19,231 bases of DNA from Lachnospiraceae bacterium UBA3826 (GTDB taxonomy: Bacteria; Bacillota; Clostridia; Lachnospirales; Lachnospiraceae): positions 1 to 19,231 of the forward strand of contig DGII01000030.1 in assembly GCA_002393095.1 (NCBI GenBank), given 5' to 3'. Positions 1 to 7,561 of this stretch are shown one piece after another; position 1 is the first letter of the stretch, and every line of letters starts with the position of its first letter. The position numbers were made by a program, and so were the translations under genes. The notes beneath the pieces were generated by a model. It saw only the letters and a program-made list of their open reading frames with translations, had not been told where the DNA came from and did not search any database.

Positions 1-751
1 CTCTGAAGCCATATATGCTCTGGTCATCATCCCCTACTGCGAATATGTTGTTATTCGGTGCAGCAAGCATCCTCACTATATCGAACTGTATCTCATTGAT
101 ATCCTGATATTCATCCACAAGGATATATCTGTACTTCTCCCTGTATCTTGCAAGTACTTCTTCGTGCTTCTTAAAAAGGTTACGCACCATGAGCAGCATA
201 TCCTCGAAGTCTATCTTGTGTGCGGCTATCTGTATATCCCTGTATATCCTGTATACCTTAAGGAACTCCTCTTCACTTACATTGGTATCGGAATTGACAC
301 GCACATTCTCGTTACAGTTTTTATAAAAGGCGACATTTTTTAGGAGACTGTCTGTGAACTCAGTCTCTGCCTCCTTGTCTATACCGGCCTTTGCGACAGC
401 CGTCTTCATATACTCCCTCTTTTGTCGTAATGTAATTATATCCCCCGTATTATACTTGTATTCACTGTGTATTATGTGGAAAAAGATTGAATGGAAGGTA
501 CCGAATGTGACCGGATAACAGGTATCTTCACACAGACTATTGAATCGATCACTCATCTCGATCGATGCGGCTTTTGAAAAGGTTATTGTCAGTATCTGCT
601 CCGGAGGTATGTTCCTCTCCTCTATCAGATACTTTATGCGATTGGTAAGTACTGCAGTCTTGCCGGAGCCCGGACCTGCGATCACAAGTGCAGGTCCGTC
701 TCCGTGTGTTATTGCTTCTCTTTGCTTTGGCGAGAATCTAAGCAGCGCTAT
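1..751 (-). CDS. UvrD/PcrA-like superfamily 1 DNA helicase, N-terminal part (runs off the window)
   Basis: This is an ATP-dependent 3'-5' DNA helicase of the UvrD/Rep/PcrA family, which unwinds DNA in repair and replication restart. About 250 N-terminal residues are visible. In order they show a Q-motif-like SPKQREAI, Walker A AGPGSGKT, motif Ia TITFSKAA, a TFGTFHS segment, DFEDML, Walker B-like VDEYQDIN, and motif III VGDDDQSIYGFR at the window edge. The frame has no ATG, GTG or TTG between an in-frame stop inside gltX and the conserved start of the domain. The best position is ATA at 751-749, which sits 6 nt after an AGAGG ribosome site (759-763) and would give (M)ALLRFSPKQ. The first in-frame ATG (556-554) lies after Walker A and so cannot be the native start. 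The reading frame begins just past the gltX stop, so the two genes are probably translationally coupled. Family assignment is firm; the start is uncertain. Confidence 0.85.
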   Translation of the reverse strand, partial: MALLRFSPKQREAITHGDGPALVIAGPGSGKTAVLTNRIKYLIEERNIPPEQILTITFSKAASIEMSDRFNSLCEDTCYPVTFGTFHSIFFHIIHSEYKYNTGDIITLRQKREYMKTAVAKAGIDKEAETEFTDSLLKNVAFYKNCNENVRVNSDTNVSEEEFLKVYRIYRDIQIAAHKIDFEDMLLMVRNLFKKHEEVLARYREKYRYILVDEYQDINEIQFDIVRMLAAPNNNIFAVGDDDQSIYGFR

Positions 752-753
752 GG

Positions 754-2211
754 TTATACCTCTTTGCTTAACTTCTCTATGGCCTTTCTTATCCTCGATA
801 ACGACTCTTCCTTACCCAGAAGCTCAAGTATCTCCGTAGCTCCCGCAGGTGTCATCTGCTTACCGCTTAAGGCCGTCCTTATCGGCCACAGTACATAACC
901 GTTCTTATACCCCTTTTCATTCACGAATTCCGACAGTCTCGCATACAGGCTGTCATTATCATATGCTTCCTGTTGCTCTAAGATTGGAAGCACTTCCTTA
1001 AGCACGCTTAACGAAGATGCCGTATCCGTCTTCATCTTCTTGTGCGTGTACATTGCCGTATCATATTCCGGTACTTCCTCGAAGAAGTCGATAAGCTCCG
1101 GTATATCCGGGAATATCTCTATACGGCTCTTGCACATGGCTGCGATCTTATTCTTATCTATATCTCTCTTGATCGTGGCATCTATATAAGGCATTGCCAT
1201 CTTAAGATACTCACCCTCATCCATCTTCTTAATGTACTCTCCGTTCATCCACTTAAGCTTGGTGAAGTCGAATACTGCGGGCGACTTGCTTATATGCCTG
1301 TAATCAAAGGCCTTAACAAGCTCATCAAGCGAGAATATCTCCTCATTACTGTCCGTAGGACTCCATCCCAAGAGTGCCACGAAGTTCACTACCGCTTCAC
1401 TTAAGAAGCCCTGTTCAATAAGATCCTCATATGATGAATGCCCGCTTCTCTTAGACAGCTTCTGGTGCGTTTCATCCGTTATGAGCGGACAATGAACATA
1501 TACCGGTACATCCCATCCGAATGCCTCGTACAGTCTGTTATACTTAGGTGATGATGACAGATATTCATTACCTCTTACCACATGTGTGATACCCATCAGA
1601 TGATCGTCCACCACATTGGCGAAATTATATGTCGGATATCCGTCCGACTTAATAAGTATCATATCATCAAGCTCTGCATTATCCACGGTTATATCACCGT
1701 ATATCTCATCCTTGAAGGTAGTTGTTCCCGTATTGGGATTGTTCTGCCTTATTACGAAGGGCTTCCCTGCCTTAAGGTTAGCCTCTACCTCCTCCTTGGA
1801 CAACGTAAGGCAATGCTTGTCATATACATTGATCTCCTTATCGCCCACCTTTGTATGAAGGCTTTCAAGTCTCTCCTTGTCACAGAAGCAGTAATATGCC
1901 TCTCCCTTATCTATAAGCTTTTTGGCATATTCCATATATATACCGGAAGCCTGTCGCTCACTCTGCACATAAGGTCCCACACCGCCGTCCTTATCCGGTC
2001 CCTCATCATGCACAAGTCCTGTTCCCTTAAGAGTCCTGTAGATGATATCCACAGCACCCTCAACCAGTCTCTCCTGATCCGTATCCTCTATACGCAGTAT
2101 AAAATCCCCACCTTCATGCTTCGCTATAAGATACGCATATAATGCGGTTCTTAAGTTGCCTACATGCATTCGGCCCGTGGGACTTGGGGCAAATCTTGTT
2201 CTGATCTTCAC
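754..2211 (-). CDS. gltX: Glutamyl-tRNA synthetase
   Basis: This cytoplasmic class I aminoacyl-tRNA synthetase charges tRNA-Glu with glutamate. At 485 aa it has the usual bacterial length. The N-terminus carries FAPSPTGRMHVGN, with the HIGH-type signature HVGN at residues 16-19. The KMSKS-type loop KLSKR is at 251-255, followed by the helical anticodon-binding region. The start is GTG (2211-2209), supported by a strong AAGGAG site 6 nt upstream. An out-of-frame ATG-AAG-TGA overlaps the start and is too close to the ribosome site to matter. The gene lies 84 nt behind the hydrogenase-like gene, with no clear terminator or strong promoter in the gap, so co-transcription is possible. Its stop abuts the start of the helicase. 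It could be the non-discriminating form that also charges tRNA-Gln, which is common in Firmicutes, but sequence reading does not settle this. Confidence 0.97.
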   Translation of the reverse strand: MKIRTRFAPSPTGRMHVGNLRTALYAYLIAKHEGGDFILRIEDTDQERLVEGAVDIIYRTLKGTGLVHDEGPDKDGGVGPYVQSERQASGIYMEYAKKLIDKGEAYYCFCDKERLESLHTKVGDKEINVYDKHCLTLSKEEVEANLKAGKPFVIRQNNPNTGTTTFKDEIYGDITVDNAELDDMILIKSDGYPTYNFANVVDDHLMGITHVVRGNEYLSSSPKYNRLYEAFGWDVPVYVHCPLITDETHQKLSKRSGHSSYEDLIEQGFLSEAVVNFVALLGWSPTDSNEEIFSLDELVKAFDYRHISKSPAVFDFTKLKWMNGEYIKKMDEGEYLKMAMPYIDATIKRDIDKNKIAAMCKSRIEIFPDIPELIDFFEEVPEYDTAMYTHKKMKTDTASSLSVLKEVLPILEQQEAYDNDSLYARLSEFVNEKGYKNGYVLWPIRTALSGKQMTPAGATEILELLGKEESLSRIRKAIEKLSKEV

Positions 2212-2295
2212 TTCATTCTCCTTGTCTGAATCATATAATGTATTGGGTTATCTGCTTTCATCCCTAGGCTTGCAGTCCCGTACATACAGCACACA

Positions 2296-3777
2296 TCATT
2301 CCTTATCCGGCAGACGCTTGGATGCTGTATTTTTAAAATCAATAACACACCTCTGAGCCTCAGGTATTGCTATATTGGTACCCGCACCGGCCACACATCC
2401 GCCGGGACATGCCATACCTTCTATGAGGCAGCCGTTCTTCTTGCCAGCCTTGGCAAGCAGAAGCATCTTCTTACACTCTGCCAGACTCTCCGCATGTTCT
2501 ATATTGACCTCAGTATCCGGGTAGTATTCCCTGATACATGCCTCTATGGCGCTGGCGACACCGCCTGCCACACCATATCCTCTTCCTGCTCCTGTCGCAT
2601 CATTGATATCATCAGCCGCTTCAAGCAATGCCGGTTCTATGCCCTTGGCCTCGAACATTCCGGACAGCTCCTCGAAGGTGATCACGAAGTCCACATCCGA
2701 TCTTATTGTCCGCCTTGATGCCTCAAGCTTCTTGGATGCGCATGGTCCTATGAATACCACAGCCGCATCGGGATGCTCTCTCTTGATCACCCTTGCGGTT
2801 GCGACCATTGGTGTAAGAGCATTGGATATCTTGTCTATGGTCTCAGGGAAGAACTTCTTGGCCAGAGCCGCCCAGCTCGGACAGCATGAGGTCAGCGCGA
2901 AATTCTCCTTTCCCGTTGCCACATTCTCCACATAGTGCTTAGCCTCATACAACGCGCCTTCATCCGCACCTATGGCTGTCTCATATACCTCGGCAAAACC
3001 GAGTTCCTTAAGTGCCGCCTTGAACTTGGCCGGTGTCACATCCTTACCGAACTGTCCTGCGAAGGCAGGGGCAACCTGCGCAATGATCTCCTTGCCGGAC
3101 TGCAATGCTCTGATAAGCTGGAATACCTGTGATTTATCCGCTATGGCACCGAAGGGACAGCTCACCATGCATTGACCGCAGGATACACATTTATCATTAT
3201 TGATAACTGCCCTTCCCTTCTCATCAGATTCTATAGCACCCACTCCGCATGCCAGCGCGCACGGCCTTGTCTGATGCGATATGGCATCATAGGGACATAT
3301 CGCCTTGCACTTACCGCACTTGATACATTTCTCTTCATCTATCACGGATTTACCATTCTTCATGGTTATGGCGCCCTTAGGACACACCTCCCTGCAGGGA
3401 TGTGCCACACAGCCCATACATCTGTCCGTCACCTGATATACATTGACAGGACAAGAATTACATGCAGACGGTATGACCTGCATAAGCGGCGGCTCATAGT
3501 ATTTCTCTGCGATATTACTCTCCTCAAGCCCCTGAGTTAAGTGACTGGGTCTGTTCTCCGGACGCAATGACAGTCCCATGGCAAGTCGCAGTCTCTCTCT
3601 TACTATAGCCCGCTCTCTGTAGATATTCTCCCTGAATTCAGGTTCATCATAGTCGATTATCTGATACGGAAGAGCCTCCATATCATCCTTAAGATTAGTT
3701 GAATTGTAGGCAAGATTAGCCACCTCTTTGAATATACGGCGGCGCATCTTACGCACCTGTGTATCTATACCTCTCAT
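2296..3777 (-). CDS. Monomeric [FeFe]-hydrogenase-like iron-sulfur protein
   Basis: This looks like a cytoplasmic [FeFe] hydrogenase catalytic protein, interconverting H2 with protons and electrons (probably with ferredoxin). Residues 106-207 hold many ferredoxin-type cysteines, including CMGCVAHPCREVCP, CIKCGKCKAICP and CVSCGQCMVSCP. The H-cluster domain follows: L1 TSCCPSW (296-302), L2 GPCASKK (345-350) and L3 EGMACPGGC (453-461), giving all four expected cluster cysteines (299, 346, 457, 461). L2 has Gly where the classic clostridial enzyme has Met (MPC). The architecture fits the less-studied monomeric group (often called group B), but a sensory or non-canonical role is possible. No NADH- or NADP-linked partner subunits are nearby. 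The listed ATG has only a weak ribosome site; M11 (3747) has AGGTG 6 nt upstream and is an alternative start. A promoter with a perfect TATAAT lies only 8 nt before the first ATG. Confidence 0.9.
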   Translation of the reverse strand: MRGIDTQVRKMRRRIFKEVANLAYNSTNLKDDMEALPYQIIDYDEPEFRENIYRERAIVRERLRLAMGLSLRPENRPSHLTQGLEESNIAEKYYEPPLMQVIPSACNSCPVNVYQVTDRCMGCVAHPCREVCPKGAITMKNGKSVIDEEKCIKCGKCKAICPYDAISHQTRPCALACGVGAIESDEKGRAVINNDKCVSCGQCMVSCPFGAIADKSQVFQLIRALQSGKEIIAQVAPAFAGQFGKDVTPAKFKAALKELGFAEVYETAIGADEGALYEAKHYVENVATGKENFALTSCCPSWAALAKKFFPETIDKISNALTPMVATARVIKREHPDAAVVFIGPCASKKLEASRRTIRSDVDFVITFEELSGMFEAKGIEPALLEAADDINDATGAGRGYGVAGGVASAIEACIREYYPDTEVNIEHAESLAECKKMLLLAKAGKKNGCLIEGMACPGGCVAGAGTNIAIPEAQRCVIDFKNTASKRLPDKE

Positions 3778-3785
3778 AATTCCAC

Positions 3786-3815
3786 ATTATAGTACAGCTT
3801 CAGCCATTATTACAA
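3786..3815 (-). promoter_or_regulatory. Predicted sigma-A promoter of the hydrogenase-like gene
   Basis: Read on the minus strand, a -35 box TTGTAA (3815-3810) and a perfect -10 TATAAT (3791-3786) are separated by 18 bp. The predicted transcription start falls at or within a few bases of the first ATG of the hydrogenase-like gene. The message would therefore be nearly leaderless, or translation begins at the second Met codon, which has its own AGGTG site. The -35 lies in the loop of a weak AT-rich 7-bp inverted repeat (3805-3825) that has no T-run and is not a convincing terminator. Confidence 0.55.
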
Positions 3816-3834
3816 TAGAATAATGAAATATTTG

Positions 3835-5409
3835 TTAATCATTTGACAATATATCCGTAAGAATCGGCACCCTGTTATACAGATCCGAATCAAAGCGCTC
3901 AACAGCGCTTAGTACAAGCACATCCGCTTCCCTGATATCATCCGCAACATCCTCAAGCTTCTCACGCTGTACAATACACAGCTCGGCGAAATCCTTCTCA
4001 AGATACGGTATCATCCACTCTCTGAAGGAATCTCCGATAAAGACGCACTTCTCTTCATTGCCGGACGTTGATGTACATCTGTATACCTCGGTATATCCGA
4101 ACACCGGGTTCTTCGTACCCTCTTCCGATTTAAGTTCAATATTGGTCTTATACCTGACCAGCTGGTCATGATCATTATGGTATTTGTCAACAGGAAGTGC
4201 GCCGGTAAGCACAAGTCCCAATGCCACGAAATCCGTGCTTTCCGTCTCAACATGGGCAAGATCCGTAGTCTTCATTCCAAGCGCTTCATATAACGCCATG
4301 GTGCCTACGAATGCCCCGACATTGTTCCAATGGGTATCATAGGCGAAGTACGTATCGTAGTATACCTTATTCTCCTTAAGTTCTTTAATGGGATATATCA
4401 TATTGATGTCATAGTTCTCATCAGCATATTCCTTGAACACATCAAGTCTCTTCTTATCTGTCACGATCTCCATTGTAGGCATATACTCTGAGTATACCTG
4501 CTCCTTATTGGGCATGAACATATAGACCAGCTTGATGCCCTTCTCCCTGCATATATCCTGAAGCTTCTGCATCTGATCCAGATGCCCTCTCATCTCCTCC
4601 TCAGACATGACATTCTCACCGGTATAGTACTGCAATGACCCGTCTCCCCTGTAGAACAGCCAGTCGAATCTTCCCATAATGGTATAATTATTCTCTACCG
4701 TAAGAGGATAGTATGATGTGTCCACAAGCTTAGGCTCTATATCCGTCCACTTCTTCCTGCCGCATATACTGCATCTGTACAGCTTATGTCCGTAAGTCAT
4801 ATATGAGCTCTCGGTCTCCTCTACCAGCTCATCATTATGACCTGTAGGAGGAATAACCTCCTCATAGGTCTCTCCGCAATCCTTACACCTGTATCTTACA
4901 TAACCGGCCTCCTCACAGGTGGCATCCTCTCTGTCTGTCTCTTCATAATCGTGTTCCCCGACATCTGCCCGGTCGGTCTCATCTTCATTGACCGCATTAT
5001 CCGCCGCGGGATTGGTGATAACCGTGTCAGCTTCTTCATTAAGCATCGCAAGGTCCGGAATATCAAGCGCAGACTGTCCCTTACCGCCATAGAACAGATC
5101 GATAAGAACCGGTCTTAAGCCGGCTCTGTATGTACTTTCCATAGCATCATTGACATTCTCGGACACATTCAATATATATGCCCGAAACGGCACTCTGTCA
5201 TTGTAATACGCCTCCACCTCCGATGTGTAAGACATATCCATGCTCTCAGGCCATTTAACCAGGGCTCTGTTCTCTTTGACTTCCATAGTCTCATAAAGCT
5301 TATCGATCTCAGCCCTGTCACTTACAAGCAGAATGATCCCCCAGACTATAGACGGGAGTGCCAGAAACAATATGAAGATGACTATCCTTATTCTGTTACC
5401 GATCCTCAT
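3835..5409 (-). CDS. DHHW/AlgX-like SGNH-fold polysaccharide O-acetylation protein
   Basis: This is a membrane-anchored extracytoplasmic protein of the AlgX/AlgJ-like (DHHW) family. Such proteins work with an MBOAT partner to O-acetylate surface or exported polysaccharide. Residues 8-29 form one N-terminal membrane anchor. A conserved segment EAYYNDRVPFRAY (66-78) follows, then an acidic low-complexity linker (about 120-165). Two cysteine-pair modules come next, YRCKDCG...TGH (173-191) and YGH...YRCSICG (206-217). The catalytic domain has DTHW at 358-361 and a GDS serine block at 459-461. The Asp/His pair and the Ser are the likely catalytic residues. The cysteine modules resemble the C-x-x-C/TGH repeats seen in clostridial surface proteins and are unusual inside this family. 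It starts 30 nt after the MBOAT stop, so they form one operon. The ribosome site is weak, which suggests coupling. A truncated paralogue lies at 10785-11538. Confidence 0.85.
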   Translation of the reverse strand: MRIGNRIRIVIFILFLALPSIVWGIILLVSDRAEIDKLYETMEVKENRALVKWPESMDMSYTSEVEAYYNDRVPFRAYILNVSENVNDAMESTYRAGLRPVLIDLFYGGKGQSALDIPDLAMLNEEADTVITNPAADNAVNEDETDRADVGEHDYEETDREDATCEEAGYVRYRCKDCGETYEEVIPPTGHNDELVEETESSYMTYGHKLYRCSICGRKKWTDIEPKLVDTSYYPLTVENNYTIMGRFDWLFYRGDGSLQYYTGENVMSEEEMRGHLDQMQKLQDICREKGIKLVYMFMPNKEQVYSEYMPTMEIVTDKKRLDVFKEYADENYDINMIYPIKELKENKVYYDTYFAYDTHWNNVGAFVGTMALYEALGMKTTDLAHVETESTDFVALGLVLTGALPVDKYHNDHDQLVRYKTNIELKSEEGTKNPVFGYTEVYRCTSTSGNEEKCVFIGDSFREWMIPYLEKDFAELCIVQREKLEDVADDIREADVLVLSAVERFDSDLYNRVPILTDILSND

Positions 5410-5439
5410 TATCTACTGCCCAATCAGCTATACTTATCG

Positions 5440-6894
5440 CTAAAACTGAAAATAAATGAACGGATTATAGCTTCCGCTTACTATAGATATAATACAATAT
5501 CCAAGAAGGAGAAGCTGCACGCAATACTCAAAAGCATATACAGCTCTGTTCTCCCTTAACTTACCGCTTATTGCCCTCACGGGCCTGTCAAGTATCCCCA
5601 TGCACAGGATAGCGGCTATAAAAGCAATAATGGTCTTCATTGTCATGAAATTAAGCACAGTGTATTCTCCTCTGACAAAGGCAAAGAGCCTGCCGATATA
5701 GTTCACTGCCTGTCCTATATTGTCAGAGCGGAAGAACACCCATCCCACCATAACTATAATGATGGTATAGAGCCAGTTGATAAGCTTAAATCTGTTCCTG
5801 TCAAGCAGCCTTCCCAGTCCCATCCTCTCTGCCACTATGAGGACACCATAATATAAGCCCCATACGAAGAAGGTATAGTTCGCTCCATGCCATATACCGG
5901 TTAAGAGGAATACAATAAGCAAATTACGATATACCTTCCACTTGGCATCTGTCCTGCTTCCTCCAAGGGGTATATAGACATAATCCCTAAACCATGAGGA
6001 TAACGATATGTGCCATCTGCGCCAGAACTCCCTGACAGACAGGGACATATAAGGCGAAGCGAAGTTCTCTTTAAAATCAAAGCCAAGCATCCTTCCAAGA
6101 CCTATAGCCATATCCGAATATCCGGAAAAATCATAGAATATCTGGAATGTATAAGCCATCATTCCGAACCATGCAACACCCGCACCAAATTTTGCGGGAT
6201 CATCTGCCGCTACCTCCCATATGGAATCCACCGCCTCTGCCAGAACATTGGCTATGAGTACCTTCTTAGCCATACCGTAGCAGAATCTTCTGATACCGGA
6301 TATGAATTTCTCCGGTGTCTCCACTCTCGAATCTATCTGCTTCCTGATATCATTGTATATGACTATGGGACCTGCTATAAGCTGGGGAAAAAGTGCCACA
6401 TATAAGGCGAACTTACATATGCTTCTCTGCACGGGAGTCTTAGTGCGGTACAGGTCTATTGTATATGACATTGCCTGAAATATATAGAATGATATGCCTA
6501 TGGGAAGTACGACCTCCTTAAGACCCAGTCCTCCCCTGTCAAGCCCCTTAAGCGACTCTATGGTATTAACAAGAAGATTAAAGTACTTGAAGTAGAATAG
6601 AAGGGCGATATTGGCACAGATCGCAATAATGAACAGTGCCTTTCTCCCCCTTTCTGCCCTTTCTATCATAATACCCGCCGTGAAATTTATCATAATCACG
6701 GCAAGCATAAGGAAGAGATAGTATATACCTCCCCATGCATAGAATATCAGACTGGCTATGAGCAGGAACGCATTCTTAACCGCTATTCTCTTATTATGCG
6801 TATCTTCTCTAAAGGGAATAAAGCCTATAACGGCATTACCGATAAGTACAGCCGGCAGGAATATCCACAGAAAGATCATCGAACTGAAAAGCAT
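5440..6894 (-). CDS. MBOAT-family O-acyltransferase (AlgI/DltB-like)
   Basis: This multi-pass membrane acyltransferase transfers acetyl groups from the cytoplasm to an extracellular acceptor handled by an AlgX/DHHW-type partner. At 484 aa it has the typical AlgI length. Many hydrophobic helices are visible. The family signature FWRRWHISLSSWFRDY (290-305) is followed by YIPLGG, and the invariant membrane-embedded His is in GIWHGANYTFF (H336). A second conserved His is H295. The start ATG (6894) is preceded by GGTGG at 6 nt. It is the first gene of a two-gene operon with the DHHW protein and has its own promoter at 6944-6972. The acceptor could be an exopolysaccharide, a teichoic acid or peptidoglycan. 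No alginate genes are present, so an algI symbol would overstate what is known. Confidence 0.92.
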   Translation of the reverse strand: MLFSSMIFLWIFLPAVLIGNAVIGFIPFREDTHNKRIAVKNAFLLIASLIFYAWGGIYYLFLMLAVIMINFTAGIMIERAERGRKALFIIAICANIALLFYFKYFNLLVNTIESLKGLDRGGLGLKEVVLPIGISFYIFQAMSYTIDLYRTKTPVQRSICKFALYVALFPQLIAGPIVIYNDIRKQIDSRVETPEKFISGIRRFCYGMAKKVLIANVLAEAVDSIWEVAADDPAKFGAGVAWFGMMAYTFQIFYDFSGYSDMAIGLGRMLGFDFKENFASPYMSLSVREFWRRWHISLSSWFRDYVYIPLGGSRTDAKWKVYRNLLIVFLLTGIWHGANYTFFVWGLYYGVLIVAERMGLGRLLDRNRFKLINWLYTIIIVMVGWVFFRSDNIGQAVNYIGRLFAFVRGEYTVLNFMTMKTIIAFIAAILCMGILDRPVRAISGKLRENRAVYAFEYCVQLLLLGYCIISIVSGSYNPFIYFQF

Positions 6895-6943
6895 ATTAAT
6901 CCACCATTTCTATATGATTTTATTATGATTCCACAACAGATTC

Positions 6944-6972
6944 AGTATAACACATGGGCGTAACAGTGACAA
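6944..6972 (-). promoter_or_regulatory. Predicted extended -10 sigma-A promoter of the MBOAT operon
   Basis: On the minus strand, TTGTCA (6972-6967, 5 of 6 consensus bases) is followed after exactly 17 bp by TATACT (6949-6944, 5 of 6), with a TGT extension immediately before the -10. The predicted start is near 6937, leaving a leader of about 43 nt to the MBOAT ATG. The -35 overlaps the loop of the dyad at 6951-6990, so a regulator binding there would compete with polymerase. Confidence 0.65.
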
Positions 6973-6990
6973 ACACTATTACGCCCTGTG
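6951..6990. repeat. 40-bp interrupted inverted repeat over the MBOAT promoter -35
   Basis: The arm GGGCGTAACAGTG (6956-6968) pairs with CACTATTACGCCC (6974-6986) with one mismatch, around a 5-nt loop. The pairing continues outward through CACA/TGTG with a single bulged T. No T-run follows on either strand, so it is a poor intrinsic terminator for nrdG. Its position over the -35 and spacer makes an operator plausible. It could instead protect the 3' end of the nrdDG transcript. Confidence 0.6.
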
Positions 6991-7013
6991 TGCAGGGGTC
7001 TTGGACTCCTGCA
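6991..7013. repeat. Second hairpin in the nrdG-MBOAT gap
   Basis: TGCAGGGGTC and GACTCCTGCA can pair across a 3-nt loop with one mismatch. The hairpin abuts the neighbouring 40-bp dyad. It lies 37 nt past the nrdG stop and has no following T-run on the minus strand. It may be a 3' processing or stability hairpin of the nrdDG mRNA, or a weak terminator. An SD-like AGGGAGG precedes it, but no ATG, GTG or TTG follows at a usable distance. Confidence 0.4.
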
Positions 7014-7049
7014 GGTTATTCCTCCCTATATATGAAACGGATGAAATCT

Positions 7050-7559
7050 TTATTCATAGTCTCCGCAATGGAGAATCGGTCTTGTAGGATCGGTCTGCTT
7101 AAGCGTAGCCTTAACATCTATGACGTTCTGATTGGAGCTGCCCTTCCACAGAAGCTTGGTATCCTTAAGCTCACACTTAAATTCGCCGTCTACTACCACA
7201 TCAATATATTGCATGACCGGATAATGCCAGATATCCTTCCAATCGGAGCCGGTATACAGCCATATCGTCTTATCCGGATACTTCTCCTTGATCTCCTGAA
7301 TAAGCGACCTTACATCCAGTCTGTTAGCTGAATGAAGAGGATCTCCGCCGGAGAATGTGATACCTGATATATAGTCCTTATCAAGCTGTTCGAATATCTC
7401 TGCCTTGGCCGCATCATCAAAGAGCAGCCCCCCGTCCGGGTCCCATGTAATGGGATTCTGACAGTCCTTACAGCAATGATCGCAGCCCGCTACCCACAGC
7501 ACGACTCTGAGGCCGTCGCCGTTAAGCATGTCATCCTTAGTAATATTATGATAACGCAT
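7050..7559 (-). CDS. nrdG: Anaerobic ribonucleoside-triphosphate reductase activating protein (radical SAM)
   Basis: This radical S-adenosylmethionine enzyme installs the glycyl radical on NrdD under anaerobic conditions. It has 169 aa, the standard length. The [4Fe-4S] motif C-x3-C-x2-C is at residues 26, 30 and 33 (with an extra Cys at 29), and the SAM-binding GGDP is at 71-74. It starts 2 nt after the nrdD stop, so the pair is almost certainly translationally coupled. An AAAGGAA sequence sits about 12 nt upstream inside the end of nrdD. It shares the NrdR-type promoter upstream of nrdD. Confidence 0.96.
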   Translation of the reverse strand: MRYHNITKDDMLNGDGLRVVLWVAGCDHCCKDCQNPITWDPDGGLLFDDAAKAEIFEQLDKDYISGITFSGGDPLHSANRLDVRSLIQEIKEKYPDKTIWLYTGSDWKDIWHYPVMQYIDVVVDGEFKCELKDTKLLWKGSSNQNVIDVKATLKQTDPTRPILHCGDYE

Positions 7560-7561
7560 GA

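Noticed and set aside
740..790. Programmed frameshift fusing GltX to the helicase
   Set aside because: No slippery heptamer or downstream stimulator is evident near the gltX stop, and such a fusion makes no biological sense. A coupled or mutated start explains the layout.
1042..2142. Plus-strand open frames of 120 and 186 codons opposite gltX
   Set aside because: They lie wholly opposite a strongly conserved gene, have no convincing ribosome sites, and their translations resemble no family. The same holds for the other plus-strand open frames in the window.
2212..2295. Promoter or terminator between the hydrogenase-like gene and gltX
   Set aside because: A CATTATAT sequence could serve as a -10 but no matching -35 or hairpin is present, so I do not call one.
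6975..7029. Tiny open frame after AGGGAGG past nrdG, starting at CTG
   Set aside because: It would be about 11 codons from a non-standard start and overlaps two hairpins; nothing supports translation.
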